A DNA stretch of 15,987 nt from DATDTB01 sp035291025 (GCA_035291025.1 DATDTB010000068.1:1-15987), one strand, 5' to 3'. Positions 7,662 through 14,206 are shown, numbered from the stretch's first letter. The notes: generated by a model from the letters alone, not told the origin. Numbers and translations are program-made.

Positions 7662-8279
7662 ATGCGTTTCACTCAGGAAGACACGAAACGGGTTTTCTCG
7701 TTCCTCGCGCCCTTCTACGACTCGGCTTTCCCGTTCTTTTCACACAGGAAAGAAGAAGTCAAAGCGCTCCGCCTGGAAAGGGGCGACAAAGTCCTGGACT
7801 TGGGGTGCGGCACCGGCCTATCATTCGAGCTGCTCGAGGAAAGGATAGGGCCGGCGGGAAGGATTTACGCAGTTGACTTGTCCAAGGAAATGCTTTCCCT
7901 CGCGCGAAAGAGGGCAAGAAGCCGCGGCTGGAAAAACATTGACTTCTTTGAATGCGATGCGGCCCGTTTCCGCGCCCCGCAAAAAGCCGACGCCGTCTTG
8001 TGCGTGACCAGTTTGGCGTTCATGCACAACCCTTTGCAGGTATTGGAAAACACTTTGAGGCAAATGAGGAATGGCGCGAGGATTTCAGTCAGCGACGGAA
8101 AACTGCCCGGCGGATTTTTTCGGGCGCTCGGCCCAATTATTGCCTCGTTCAGCGGGCTGCACGCGGCCGACTGGGGCATTAAGCCGTGGGAGTGGATGGA
8201 AAAGCGCTTGAAAGAGTTCCACTTCGAGGAAAAAGCGCTTGGGGCAATGTACTTGGCGTGCGGGGAAAAACGAGGCTGA
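7662..8279 (+). CDS. Class I SAM-dependent methyltransferase (UbiE-like)
   Basis: A 205-residue Rossmann methyltransferase. Motif I is DLGCGTG (46-52), the acidic end of strand 2 is AVDLS (70-74), and the post-I helix and CDAARF region follow in the expected order. The N-terminal FLAPFYDSAFPF resembles the UbiE/MenG-type lipid-quinone methyltransferases, and the protein may act on a hydrophobic substrate, but similarity at this level does not identify one. AAGG upstream supports the ATG. It lies 6 nt after the lipoprotein hydrolase and 4 nt before uppP, so it belongs to a membrane- or envelope-linked operon. That context is consistent with, but does not prove, a lipid or isoprenoid substrate. 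Confidence 0.85.
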   Translation: MRFTQEDTKRVFSFLAPFYDSAFPFFSHRKEEVKALRLERGDKVLDLGCGTGLSFELLEERIGPAGRIYAVDLSKEMLSLARKRARSRGWKNIDFFECDAARFRAPQKADAVLCVTSLAFMHNPLQVLENTLRQMRNGARISVSDGKLPGGFFRALGPIIASFSGLHAADWGIKPWEWMEKRLKEFHFEEKALGAMYLACGEKRG

Positions 8280-8283
8280 CTGA

Positions 8284-9081
8284 ATGACGTCAGTTGAGCA
8301 AGCCGTCTTCCTCGGGTTGCTGCAGGGAATAACTGAGTTCCTGCCAGTGTCGTCTTCGGGCCACTTGATTTTCGTCCCCTTACTCCTTGGCTGGGAGGAC
8401 CAGGGGCTGGCGTTTGACGTGGTAGTGCACTTGGGCACGCTGTTGGCGGTGGTGTTTTACTTCCGCGGCAAGCTTTCACTGATGACCCGCGCAGTCCTTT
8501 CACGGAATGAAACCCTGGCAGGGGAGAAAAGGCTCGCCTTCCTAGCCCTTGCGTCCCTGCTTCCGGCGGCGTTGTTTGCCCTTTTAGTCAAGGACTTCGT
8601 TGAAACAGAGGGCAGGAACGCCTTGCTGGTCGGCTTTAACTTGGTGCTTTGGGGCGTTCTATTGTGGCTGGCGGACTGGAAGGCAAGACACAAGCGTGAA
8701 CTGAGAGACTTAAACCTAAGGGACGCGCTGTTCATTGGCGTCTTCCAAGCCCTCTCAATCATTCCGGGAACGTCGCGTTCGGGCGCGACAATGACCGCGG
8801 GCTTGTTTTCGGGCTTGAAGCGGAAGGACGCGGCGGAGTTTTCGTTCCTGATGGGCGTTCCAGCCATCGCGGCAGCCGGCGCCTTAAAAGTCGGGGAACT
8901 GCTTGCCTTGGGCACTGCTTTACCTTTTGGCGTATTCGCCGCCGGGTTTGCCGGCGCCGCCTTCGGCGGGTTCATTGCCATTGGCTTCTTGATGAAGGCA
9001 ATCCAAAACTGGAGCTTTGCCCCGTTTGCCGTTTACAGAATCGCAGTCGGAGTCCTGGCCTTGCTTTTCCTGGCGCGGTGA
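8284..9081 (+). CDS. uppP: Undecaprenyl-diphosphatase family protein (UppP/BacA)
   Basis: An integral membrane phosphatase that removes a phosphate from polyprenyl diphosphate so that the lipid carrier can be reused for glycan assembly. In an archaeon the carrier would be a dolichol-type or C55-60 polyprenol. The two family signatures are intact: the (E/Q)xxxE plus serine-rich block QGITEFLPVSSSGH (14-27, Gln14, Glu18, His27) and IPGTSRSGATM (160-170, matching PGxSRSxxT, with Arg165). The length of 265 aa and the run of hydrophobic segments fit the family. The start is supported by GAGG eight bases upstream. It is the last gene of the cluster beginning at 6567. Confidence 0.93.
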   Translation: MTSVEQAVFLGLLQGITEFLPVSSSGHLIFVPLLLGWEDQGLAFDVVVHLGTLLAVVFYFRGKLSLMTRAVLSRNETLAGEKRLAFLALASLLPAALFALLVKDFVETEGRNALLVGFNLVLWGVLLWLADWKARHKRELRDLNLRDALFIGVFQALSIIPGTSRSGATMTAGLFSGLKRKDAAEFSFLMGVPAIAAAGALKVGELLALGTALPFGVFAAGFAGAAFGGFIAIGFLMKAIQNWSFAPFAVYRIAVGVLALLFLAR

Positions 9082-9154
9082 ACGCGCAGTCCGGCCAAAG
9101 CGCTTTTCGGGGAACGAAGGCGTCTTGCCCCAGGCTGTTCAGGCTAACACCGCG

Positions 9155-9165
9155 TTTATTAAAAG
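9155..9165 (+). promoter_or_regulatory. Candidate promoter of the VIT1-like gene
   Basis: TTTATTAAAAG is the best TATA-like element in the 159-nt spacer before the transporter. It implies a start near 9185 and a leader of about 55 nt that contains an inverted repeat. A GGTG (9230-9233), seven bases before the ATG, serves as ribosome-binding site. Confidence 0.4.
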
Positions 9166-9180
9166 TTTTGCTCTTCCTCC

Positions 9181-9204
9181 AAGGCGCGGGCTCTTTAGCG
9201 CCTT
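9181..9204 (+). repeat. 7-bp inverted repeat in the leader of the VIT1-like gene
   Basis: AAGGCGC (9181-9187) and GCGCCTT (9198-9204) are perfect inverted arms separated by 10 nt. The repeat sits at the predicted transcription start, so it could be an operator, a short RNA hairpin or chance. No known metal-regulator site is matched. Confidence 0.4.
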
Positions 9205-9240
9205 CAAGCGCGGTAGAACCTTAATTTTTGGTGTTGTTGA

Positions 9241-9951
9241 ATGAGCAAGGCAGTGCATGAAAGGCACGCCCCCGGCACGGGGTCGCTGTTGAGGGACTTG
9301 ATCCTCGGCGGCCAGGACGGCTTGGTCAACGTTTTGGGCGTCATCCTGGCGGTTGCGAGCGCGACCAATGACGCGAAAATAGTCATCGTTGCAGGCCTCG
9401 CCGCGACGTTTGCCGAGTCCATTTCCATGGCCGCAGTCGGATACACTTCCTCCAAGGCCGCGAGGGACTTTTACGAAAGCGAGGTAGAGAGGGAGAAACG
9501 GGAAATGGATGAAGTGCCTGAAGTCGAACGCGGCGAAATTCGCGAGATTTACAAAAACAAGGGCTTCAAGGGCAAGACTCTTGACTCAATAGTTAAGCAC
9601 ATCACGTCCAACAAGGACTTGTGGCTGAAGACCATGATGGAAGAAGAGCTCAGGCTGTTCCCTGACGAGTGTGCGCACCCGTGGAGGAACGCGGCAGTGA
9701 TCGGCTTTGCCGCCATAGTAGGCTCCATAGTTCCATTGACTCCTTTTTTCTTCGCGGGCGTTTCAACCGCTTCAGCTCAAGCCGTGATAGTTTCAACTCT
9801 TGCCTTGTTTGCCTCCGGCTACGCCAAGACGCGCTTGACTCTCGGGAACCCTTGGAAGGGCGGGCTGGAAATGGCCGCGATTGGAATGCTTGCAGCGCTA
9901 GCCGGGTACGCGATTGGCGCCGTGCTCGGAGTGGCGGTTTACGCCGCGTGA
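9241..9951 (+). CDS. VIT1/CCC1-family Fe2+/Mn2+ transporter
   Basis: A 236-residue membrane transporter that in eukaryotic relatives moves Fe2+ or Mn2+ out of the cytosol in exchange for protons. Hallmarks: the first-helix motif DGLVNVLGV (26-34); AESISMAAVGYTSSKA (58-73) in the second helix; a charged, Glu-rich cytoplasmic domain (about 74-145) with ESEVEREKREMDEVPEVERGEIREIY and MMEEELRLFPDE, which corresponds to the metal-binding domain of plant VIT1; and GSIVPLTPFF in the third helix. The domain order and length are normal. In an archaeon it would export metal through the cytoplasmic membrane. It has its own candidate promoter and is convergent with the TauE/SafE gene. Confidence 0.9.
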   Translation: MSKAVHERHAPGTGSLLRDLILGGQDGLVNVLGVILAVASATNDAKIVIVAGLAATFAESISMAAVGYTSSKAARDFYESEVEREKREMDEVPEVERGEIREIYKNKGFKGKTLDSIVKHITSNKDLWLKTMMEEELRLFPDECAHPWRNAAVIGFAAIVGSIVPLTPFFFAGVSTASAQAVIVSTLALFASGYAKTRLTLGNPWKGGLEMAAIGMLAALAGYAIGAVLGVAVYAA

Positions 9952-10023
9952 AGCCACGCCACCCCAGCAAAATGCCTTTCACAACAGCAAAGCGAAGGCG
10001 ATCCGCCGGAAAGCCTCAAGTGT

Positions 10024-10752
10024 TCAAAGAAACGCGGCAAGCCCGTCGTAGGCGAACTTGAGGCCGGCCAACGCTATCGCGGCCAGCACGAGCTTCCTGA
10101 ACCTTTCCTGCGGCACCAAGTCAACTAGTTTTTTTCCCGCAAAAGCCCCCGCGAGCGCCACCGCCAAAAGCGCCGACACGTGCCAATAGTATTGCTCTTG
10201 CAGGAAGCCCGAGGAAAGATAAACCGGGACGCGCGTGAAATCAACCGCGAGCGCAATGGCCGCGGATGTCGCGATGTATTTTTCCTTCCGCAAGTTGAAG
10301 CCTGTCAGGAACGCCCCGCGGAGGGCGCCCCCCGTGCCGATCAAGCCAGCAAGGAACCCGGACACGGCCCCGCCAAGGACGGTTTTTGCACTTGTTGGCT
10401 TGAAGTGAAAGCCTGGAAATCGCAGTGAAAAGGCTGAGAAAAGCAACAGAAACAAGCCAAGAACGAGTTTCAACGCGTCCTGCTGCACGTGTGGGACTAG
10501 GGCAGAGCCGGCCAAAGTGGCAATTACGCCTGGCGCTCCAAACTTCAACAACAGCTTCCAGTCCAAGCCGTACCTGAAGAACGCGAAACGCCCGATGTTT
10601 CCAAAAATGTGGAAAACTGCAACTAGCACCAGGGCAACGTGGAAGTCAACGAAAAGCAGGGCTAGGGGGAGGAATACCGTGGAAGACCCGAACCCGGCGA
10701 TGGTGCCAATCACTTCGGCGGCAAAGGCCGCGGCAAAAAAAGCCCAGTCCAT
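10024..10752 (-). CDS. TauE/SafE-family membrane transporter
   Basis: A 242-residue integral membrane protein with the two-repeat TauE/SafE architecture. GTIAGFGSSTVFLPLALLF near the N-terminus and FLAGLIGTGGALRGAFL in the middle are the paired glycine-rich motifs at the start of each half. Members export sulfite, sulfoacetate or other anions, or are involved in sulfur compound uptake; the substrate here is unknown. A longer frame begins at 10821, but a clear TATA box (10776-10783) lies about 27 nt upstream of the ATG at 10752, so translation from 10821 would precede the promoter. I therefore choose 10752, with a nearly leaderless transcript; GGGGAG just before the ATG may still help. The gene is alone on its strand and convergent with the VIT1-like gene. 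Confidence 0.85.
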   Translation of the reverse strand: MDWAFFAAAFAAEVIGTIAGFGSSTVFLPLALLFVDFHVALVLVAVFHIFGNIGRFAFFRYGLDWKLLLKFGAPGVIATLAGSALVPHVQQDALKLVLGLFLLLFSAFSLRFPGFHFKPTSAKTVLGGAVSGFLAGLIGTGGALRGAFLTGFNLRKEKYIATSAAIALAVDFTRVPVYLSSGFLQEQYYWHVSALLAVALAGAFAGKKLVDLVPQERFRKLVLAAIALAGLKFAYDGLAAFL

Positions 10753-10765
10753 TGACTCCCCAAAA

Positions 10766-10788
10766 ACAGGTTCAGCTTTATAACCTGT
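10766..10788 (-). promoter_or_regulatory. TATA box enclosed by a perfect inverted repeat (candidate operator)
   Basis: The TATA element TTATAAAG (plus-strand CTTTATAA, 10776-10783) overlaps an inverted repeat with arms ACAGGTT (10766-10772) and AACCTGT (10782-10788), spacer 9 nt. A dimeric repressor bound here would occlude TBP. The arms are perfect over 7 bp. No identical repeat was noticed elsewhere in the window. Confidence 0.55.
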
Positions 10789-10835
10789 GAGGGCGCGGCC
10801 GCCGCGAACAATGCACTTCAAAGTCTTAGTTAATC

Positions 10836-10843
10836 AAAAAAAA
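10836..10843 (-). terminator. Oligo-T termination signal after the zinc-ribbon gene
   Basis: Read on the minus strand there is a run of eight T residues about 40 nt past the stop of the 94-aa gene, followed by more T-rich sequence. Archaeal RNA polymerase terminates at such U-tracts without needing a hairpin. It lies upstream of the TauE promoter on the same strand and would insulate it. Confidence 0.45.
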
Positions 10844-10883
10844 CACTTAAGAAGAAACGAAAATGTTTAATAGAGTTGAAGCG

Positions 10884-11168
10884 CTAGTTCTTTTCAACCT
10901 CGTTGAAGCAGTCATCGCATTCCCAGTATTCAAAATACTTGTTTTTACCCGTCCACTTAACAACGCTTATGGGTTCGCATTTTCCCTTTGAGTGCTTGCA
11001 GAACACGTGCGAGTCCTTCAAGCGCTTCCACTCGCCAGTGCCTTCAACGTGTACTGGCACGTAAAAGAACCAATGCCACTGTTCAGAGTCAAAAGAACCA
11101 CAAACCGTGCAAGACGGAGTTTTTAGCAGTTTTCCTCGGACCACTCCTGACGGTTTCTTCTTTCTCAT
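10884..11168 (-). CDS. Small zinc-ribbon-like protein downstream of Fic
   Basis: A 94-residue protein with paired cysteines arranged as zinc ligands: CTVC (20/23), Cys57 and Cys64 (CKHSKGKC) and CDDC (84/87). Two treble-clef or ribbon sites are possible. Between them lies an aromatic-rich strand segment (QWHWFFYVPVHV). I do not recognise a family. The ATG at 11168 is 13 nt past the Fic stop; an in-frame TTG at 11195 would overlap the Fic gene by 14 nt and add nine residues, and I cannot exclude it. The gene is clearly co-transcribed with Fic and shares its lower GC. A role as substrate, regulator or partner of Fic is a guess from position only. Confidence 0.65.
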   Translation of the reverse strand: MRKKKPSGVVRGKLLKTPSCTVCGSFDSEQWHWFFYVPVHVEGTGEWKRLKDSHVFCKHSKGKCEPISVVKWTGKNKYFEYWECDDCFNEVEKN

Positions 11169-11181
11169 ATCGCAACTCTGC

Positions 11182-12063
11182 TCAAAATCTTTCAAGTTCT
11201 TTTTTGTAGCGCTTGAAGAACCAGTTCAGGAAAATTGAATCGTTTTCCTTTACTTGCGCTCTTTCCAAGGCGTTGTAGTAACTGTTCCTGTTTGCGTAGT
11301 GAATGTTCAGCATTGGAAACCCGTGCTTGTTTAGAACAAAGTTCATTAAAAGCCTTGAAATCCTGCCATTGCCGTCAGCGAACGGGTGAATTGTCACAAA
11401 CTTTAAGTGAACCAATGCGGCGAGTTCCGCGGGGTGCAATTTTACCCTGCTTTTCTCGTACCATTTAAAGAAGTCTGAAAGCATTGGCTCGACTTCAACT
11501 GCTAGAGGCGGCACGAACTTGCTTCGAGAAATCCTGACTTGGTGCCTTCTAACAACACCTGCAATGTCCAGCTTCGTTGCCTCTAGCAGTTTTTTGTGCC
11601 AGTAAAGCACGGTGGAAAGTGACAGGTCTTTTTTGTAGTCAAGCATTTCCTTGAACAATTCGTCGTGTGCTTCGGCTTCTTTCACGTCCTGGACCGGCTT
11701 TTCCCGGGGAGTAACACCGCGTTCCAGTAAATCCGCCGTTTCCTTCAATGAAAGAGTCGAGCCTTCTATCCGGTTGGAGTCGTAAGTAAAGCGAATGCTG
11801 AACTGCTGCAGTTGCTTGTCCTTCGCGCTGGGCGGCAGGTCGCTTTCCTTTTTTGCATGTGCTTTCTTAAGCTCATCGAATTCCGTGAACCACTTTTCCT
11901 TGTAGACTTCGTTCAAGAACTCAACCTTGCGCTTTTCCAAATCCTTAGGGAGTTCTTTCCCTAGGTAGAATCTCTTCTTTGATACTTTGCCTTCTTTTCG
12001 TACGCTGTGCTCCAAGTAGTAATACGTTTTCCCTTTCACGATACGCCTTTCAACTTTAACCAT
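11182..12063 (-). CDS. Fic-domain protein, class II (N-terminal inhibitory motif)
   Basis: A 293-residue Fic enzyme, which usually transfers AMP from ATP to a protein hydroxyl. The catalytic motif is HPFADGNGRISR (226-237), with all residues of HxFx(D/E)GNGRxxR present. The inhibitory helix motif (S/T)xxxE(G/N) appears as SNRIEG (96-101, Glu100), N-terminal to the core; this defines class II, autoinhibited enzymes. Residues 1-40 form a basic beta-like segment (RIVKGKTYYYLEHSVRKEGKVSKKRFYLG), followed by a charged helical linker. The gene is followed 13 nt later by a small zinc-ribbon gene. Sampled lines are about 42-50% GC by eye, below the flanking genes, suggesting later acquisition. A TATA box about 25 nt before the ATG suggests a leaderless transcript. 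The pair could be a toxin-antitoxin-like module, but the partner resembles no known Fic antitoxin. Confidence 0.9.
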   Translation of the reverse strand: MVKVERRIVKGKTYYYLEHSVRKEGKVSKKRFYLGKELPKDLEKRKVEFLNEVYKEKWFTEFDELKKAHAKKESDLPPSAKDKQLQQFSIRFTYDSNRIEGSTLSLKETADLLERGVTPREKPVQDVKEAEAHDELFKEMLDYKKDLSLSTVLYWHKKLLEATKLDIAGVVRRHQVRISRSKFVPPLAVEVEPMLSDFFKWYEKSRVKLHPAELAALVHLKFVTIHPFADGNGRISRLLMNFVLNKHGFPMLNIHYANRNSYYNALERAQVKENDSIFLNWFFKRYKKELERF

Positions 12064-12084
12064 ACAATTAGTTGTGCCTACACA

Positions 12085-12104
12085 TTTATAAAACTAGCGT
12101 TTTA
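12085..12104 (-). promoter_or_regulatory. Promoter of the Fic operon (leaderless type) with small inverted repeat
   Basis: TTTATAAA (12085-12092) is centred about 25 nt upstream of the Fic ATG at 12063, so the start site should coincide with the start codon. No ribosome-binding site precedes the ATG, which agrees. TAAAAC and GTTTTA (12089-12094 and 12099-12104) form a 6-bp inverted repeat overlapping it; in AT-rich DNA this may be chance. Confidence 0.6.
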
Positions 12105-12148
12105 AGTAAAATTGTAGCCACAAGAGGGGACTTTAACTTTTGAGTGAG

Positions 12149-12219
12149 TGCGGTCGCCGGGATTTGAACCCGGGCTAAAAGCTTGGGAAGCTTTTGTTCT
12201 GCCGCTATACTACGACCGC
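12149..12219 (-). tRNA. tRNA-Gly (anticodon CCC)
   Basis: The minus strand folds as a complete tRNA. The acceptor stem is GCGGTCG/CGACCGC with discriminator A. The D-loop contains GG. The anticodon stem AAAGC/GCTTT encloses the loop TTCCCAA, giving anticodon CCC for the glycine codon GGG. The T-arm is CCGGG-TTCAAAT-CCCGG. The variable loop has four bases and there is no intron. The D-stem is weak: GTAT opposite GAAC has a mismatch and a T-G pair. The 3' CCA is not encoded, as is common in archaea. A possible TATA element (GTGTAAAG on the plus strand, 12263-12270) lies about 47 nt upstream of the mature end. Confidence 0.95.
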
Positions 12220-12273
12220 AGAAGCGAGTTAAGAAGTTCCTGGATTGCTTTGGCGTTTTCCAGTGTAAAGTTG

Positions 12274-12316
12274 TTAAAAAAGAGATAAAAGCCTGCTGTT
12301 TTTTTTCGCAGGCTTT
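12274..12316 (-). terminator. Hairpin plus T-tract terminator of the 84-aa gene
   Basis: A perfect 9-bp inverted repeat (AAAGCCTGC at 12288-12296, GCAGGCTTT at 12308-12316; 11-nt loop) is followed on the minus strand by TATCTCTTTTTT. It lies about 50 nt past the stop of the small gene and upstream of the tRNA. A second, shorter repeat (GCGCCC/GGGCGC, 12334-12354) lies between. The A-rich loop on the minus strand is unusual. Confidence 0.6.
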
Positions 12317-12363
12317 CCTTGGCTGGGAAAACAGCGCCCGTCATTTTGGGGCGCGAGAAGGAT

Positions 12364-12618
12364 TTACATTCTTTCCATTCTGCGGAGCTGCGACGCCGGG
12401 ATGACGTCCACGACGGCCTTCGGGTCGCTTGTCTGGTTGCCGTTCTTGTCTATTGACACGTAATTCGTGTACTGCACCTGCGTTTTTTTCACAGGCCTTC
12501 CCTCAAGTCGCTCCCTTATTTTTTCCCTTTGGACTTCTTCAATTTTCTGGTTCACTTCCAGCGTTTCATCGAAGAGGCTCTTCATGGCCCCCTTGCTGCT
12601 TACGTAAGGCAACTTCAT
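12364..12618 (-). CDS. Small hypothetical protein, 84 aa
   Basis: I do not recognise this protein. Residues 11-40 form a highly charged amphipathic helix (SLFDETLEVNQKIEEVQREKIRERLEG), followed by a beta-like stretch (TQVQYTNYVSIDKNGN) and a short basic helix at the C-terminus (SQLRRMERM). There is no membrane segment and no cysteine. The ATG is preceded by GGTGATAAAAGGAA, a good archaeal ribosome-binding site, which is the main reason to accept the gene. It is followed by a hairpin/T-tract terminator and then the tRNA on the same strand. The antisense frames here are lower in quality and lack a comparable start context. Confidence 0.65.
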   Translation of the reverse strand: MKLPYVSSKGAMKSLFDETLEVNQKIEEVQREKIRERLEGRPVKKTQVQYTNYVSIDKNGNQTSDPKAVVDVIPASQLRRMERM

Positions 12619-12722
12619 TTCCTTTTATCACCTATGCGAGACCCTTTTTTCTTGCGCCGCGCTTCCACTTGGAGCGCGCAGTGCTTTTACTTCTTATGCG
12701 TTTCTAGTTCTTAACTCTTTCT

Positions 12723-13610
12723 ATGCTGGAACTGGGCGGCCGCCAAGTGCCAATTGAAGCAGTTGCGTTGCTTGCGGCCTTGTTTTTGTCCCTCGCGATA
12801 GGGTTCGCGTCGGGCTTGCCGGACGTCTTGGTGCTGTTGTTCCTTGTCACTACGCTGGTTCCGCTGGTTTCGTTTTTCGTCTTCAGGAAGTGGACCGGGA
12901 AAACGCTTCCTGCAGCCCTCTTCGCGGCGTCTGTTTCGCTGAACTTGACGCTTTTGGCGCCGTTGTTCTTCGCCGGGGTTTTGTTGACGGACGCCTTTGA
13001 CTTGCTCAGCGACGTGACTTCGGGAAAGAACTTGGTGGTGTTGGAGGACAACGACGCAATAGTCGCCGCCGCCTCGCTGGACGGCGTGCCTTCGAGCCTG
13101 GAGGAATTGACGGGCAAAATGAAGCTGTTAAGCGCGGCTTCAACGAAGTCCTTGAACGCTGACTTCAAGTCAGGCCACGCTGCAATCCTTGGCGACTACG
13201 ACCGCGTGATATCCGTGAATTCCTCGCTGGCCTTGAACGCCAAGCCGTCAAAGGAACAGGAAGCAGACGCGGAACTCGCTTCAAAGCTTTTGAAGGCAAT
13301 GCGTGACGCGGTTCAAGCCTTCGAGGAGCAGGACTTGCAGGGAGTCGCGCTGAGTGTGCTTGCCTTGTCGGATTTACTTGAGGACGAGCGGTTCGCAGAG
13401 CCGAAGGCGACGCTTGACGAAGTGCAGGCAGCAGCGCTTTCAGGCGACTTGGAAACCGCTGAATCGCTTGTTGGCACCCTGCAGGGACAACTCCTCGTAA
13501 GCGCGGCGCCGTTGCTTGTTTCCTCGATTTCAAAGCAGGACGCCTTGACTGTGTTGAAGGCCTCAAAACCGCAGGACCGCCTAGTTTCCCTTTTCGCGCA
13601 AAAGTTTTAA
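12723..13610 (+). CDS. Unknown membrane protein with helical C-terminal domain (295 aa)
   Basis: No family is recognised. The N-terminus has three hydrophobic helices (about 11-31, 34-54 and 62-88), separated by short loops with FRKWTGK between the second and third. Residues 90-295 are a soluble, alanine- and leucine-rich helical region with many acidic residues, suggesting helical repeats (for example ALSVLALSDLLEDERF, AAALSGDLETAESLVGTLQ). No ribosome-binding site precedes the ATG; the region just upstream is pyrimidine-rich, so a leaderless transcript is possible. CTTTTACT (12684-12691), about 35 nt upstream, is a weak TATA candidate. The TAA at 13608-13610 is followed in the same frame by a further open stretch, so the protein may once have been, or may still be, longer. 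Confidence 0.7.
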   Translation: MLELGGRQVPIEAVALLAALFLSLAIGFASGLPDVLVLLFLVTTLVPLVSFFVFRKWTGKTLPAALFAASVSLNLTLLAPLFFAGVLLTDAFDLLSDVTSGKNLVVLEDNDAIVAAASLDGVPSSLEELTGKMKLLSAASTKSLNADFKSGHAAILGDYDRVISVNSSLALNAKPSKEQEADAELASKLLKAMRDAVQAFEEQDLQGVALSVLALSDLLEDERFAEPKATLDEVQAAALSGDLETAESLVGTLQGQLLVSAAPLLVSSISKQDALTVLKASKPQDRLVSLFAQKF

Positions 13611-13622
13611 GTCCCCGAATCA

Positions 13623-13835
13623 ATGGTTCAAGGCTTTGCGTCAAACGTAATAAAGTCGCAGGACGACGTGCGCCTTCTAATGGTGGGGGTTTTGTTCAAG
13701 GACTTGATAGCCAACGCCCAGCCCGCAGCCCTGGTTCAAGGCTTCGGGAAAGGCGAAATCAGCGTTTACCCCGAAAGCCTCACCTTGCAAGTGGCTAAGT
13801 GGGTTGCCCCGCTTGCTTTTCCGGAAGAGAAGTAG
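13623..13835 (+). CDS. Small ORF in frame with the preceding gene (70 aa)
   Basis: A 70-residue frame, in the same reading frame as the membrane-protein gene and separated from its TAA by 12 nt (codons reading V-P-E-S). Codon choice looks like that of genuine genes here, so it probably is or was translated. It has no membrane helix and no recognised motif. VQGF occurs twice (residues 2-5 and 38-41), encoded by an exact 13-nt DNA repeat, TGGTTCAAGGCTT at 13624 and 13733. No good ribosome-binding site precedes the ATG. It may be a separate, translationally coupled gene, or the C-terminal part of the upstream gene cut off by a nonsense mutation. It ends 18 nt from the convergent ferredoxin gene. 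Confidence 0.5.
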   Translation: MVQGFASNVIKSQDDVRLLMVGVLFKDLIANAQPAALVQGFGKGEISVYPESLTLQVAKWVAPLAFPEEK

Positions 13836-13853
13836 CCTTTTGCTTCAATTGCT

Positions 13854-14102
13854 TCAAACGAGTTGCTTGCCTGTTTCCTTGTCCAGTATCTTTATTACCT
13901 GCACCGGGCAGCCGTCGGCCGCGGCCTTCATGTCGTTGATGTCGTCCAACTCGAGTACCCACTTGTCGTTTTCCTTTTGCGCGCCAACCAAGTCGGCCTT
14001 GCCGTCCTCGTTGCTTAAAACGAAGTGCGCGGGGTCCGCGGCAACGCAGATGGCGGCGCCAATGCACCCCGACCGGTCGTATTCGATTCTATAGCGTGGC
14101 AT
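13854..14102 (-). CDS. Single-cluster ferredoxin, [3Fe-4S] type
   Basis: An 82-residue electron carrier. The cluster motif is CIGAAIC (Cys13, Cys19) with Cys65-Pro66 near the C-terminus. Compared with four-iron ferredoxins, the second ligand (Cys or Asp, CxxC/D) is Ala16, so only three cysteine ligands remain. This matches the [3Fe-4S] ferredoxins, or a four-iron cluster with a non-protein ligand, as in ferredoxins that serve monooxygenases. Between the motifs is the usual two-strand, one-helix insert. The ATG is fixed by GGTGA eight bases upstream (14112-14116 in reverse). The gene follows the citryl-CoA lyase on the same strand but probably has its own promoter and a structured leader. It may supply reducing equivalents to a redox enzyme elsewhere; no partner is in the window. 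Confidence 0.9.
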   Translation of the reverse strand: MPRYRIEYDRSGCIGAAICVAADPAHFVLSNEDGKADLVGAQKENDKWVLELDDINDMKAAADGCPVQVIKILDKETGKQLV

Positions 14103-14114
14103 TTACTTTTCACC

Positions 14115-14189
14115 CTAAAGCGAGTTCTTGTTCAAAGAAAAGCAACCCACGGGTTGTTCAATGCTAACGGAATGCGGGTTGCGCTTTAG
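14115..14189 (-). promoter_or_regulatory. Potential three-way-junction RNA leader of the ferredoxin gene
   Basis: Three sets of complementary segments nest in the spacer upstream of the ferredoxin. P1: CTAAAGC (14115-14121) with GCTTTAG (14183-14189). P2: GCAACCC (14142-14148) with GGGTTGC (14176-14182), directly stacked on P1. P3: TTCTT/AAGAA (14125-14129/14135-14139). P1 ends immediately beside the GGTGA ribosome-binding site. The segment CAACCC (14143-14148) can instead pair with GGGTTG (14151-14156), giving a competing hairpin. TTGTTCAA occurs twice (14128 and 14154). A TATA-like element at 14209-14216 would start transcription near 14187, at the outer end of P1. No known riboswitch consensus was recognised. 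Confidence 0.45.
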
Positions 14190-14206
14190 ATATGCAGTGT
14201 GCGAAA

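Noticed and set aside
10753..10821. Upstream 23-residue extension of the TauE/SafE gene
   Set aside because: The TATA box at 10776-10783 lies inside it, so the transcript would not contain this start.
12334..12354. Short GC-rich inverted repeat after the 84-aa gene as a separate terminator
   Set aside because: It has only six pairs and no T-tract next to it; the repeat at 12288-12316 is the better terminator.
12704..13168. Minus-strand frame of 154 codons opposite the unknown membrane protein
   Set aside because: The Ser/Thr/Lys/Asn-rich product looks like the complement of hydrophobic codons, and no start signal was seen. The plus frame has coherent membrane helices.
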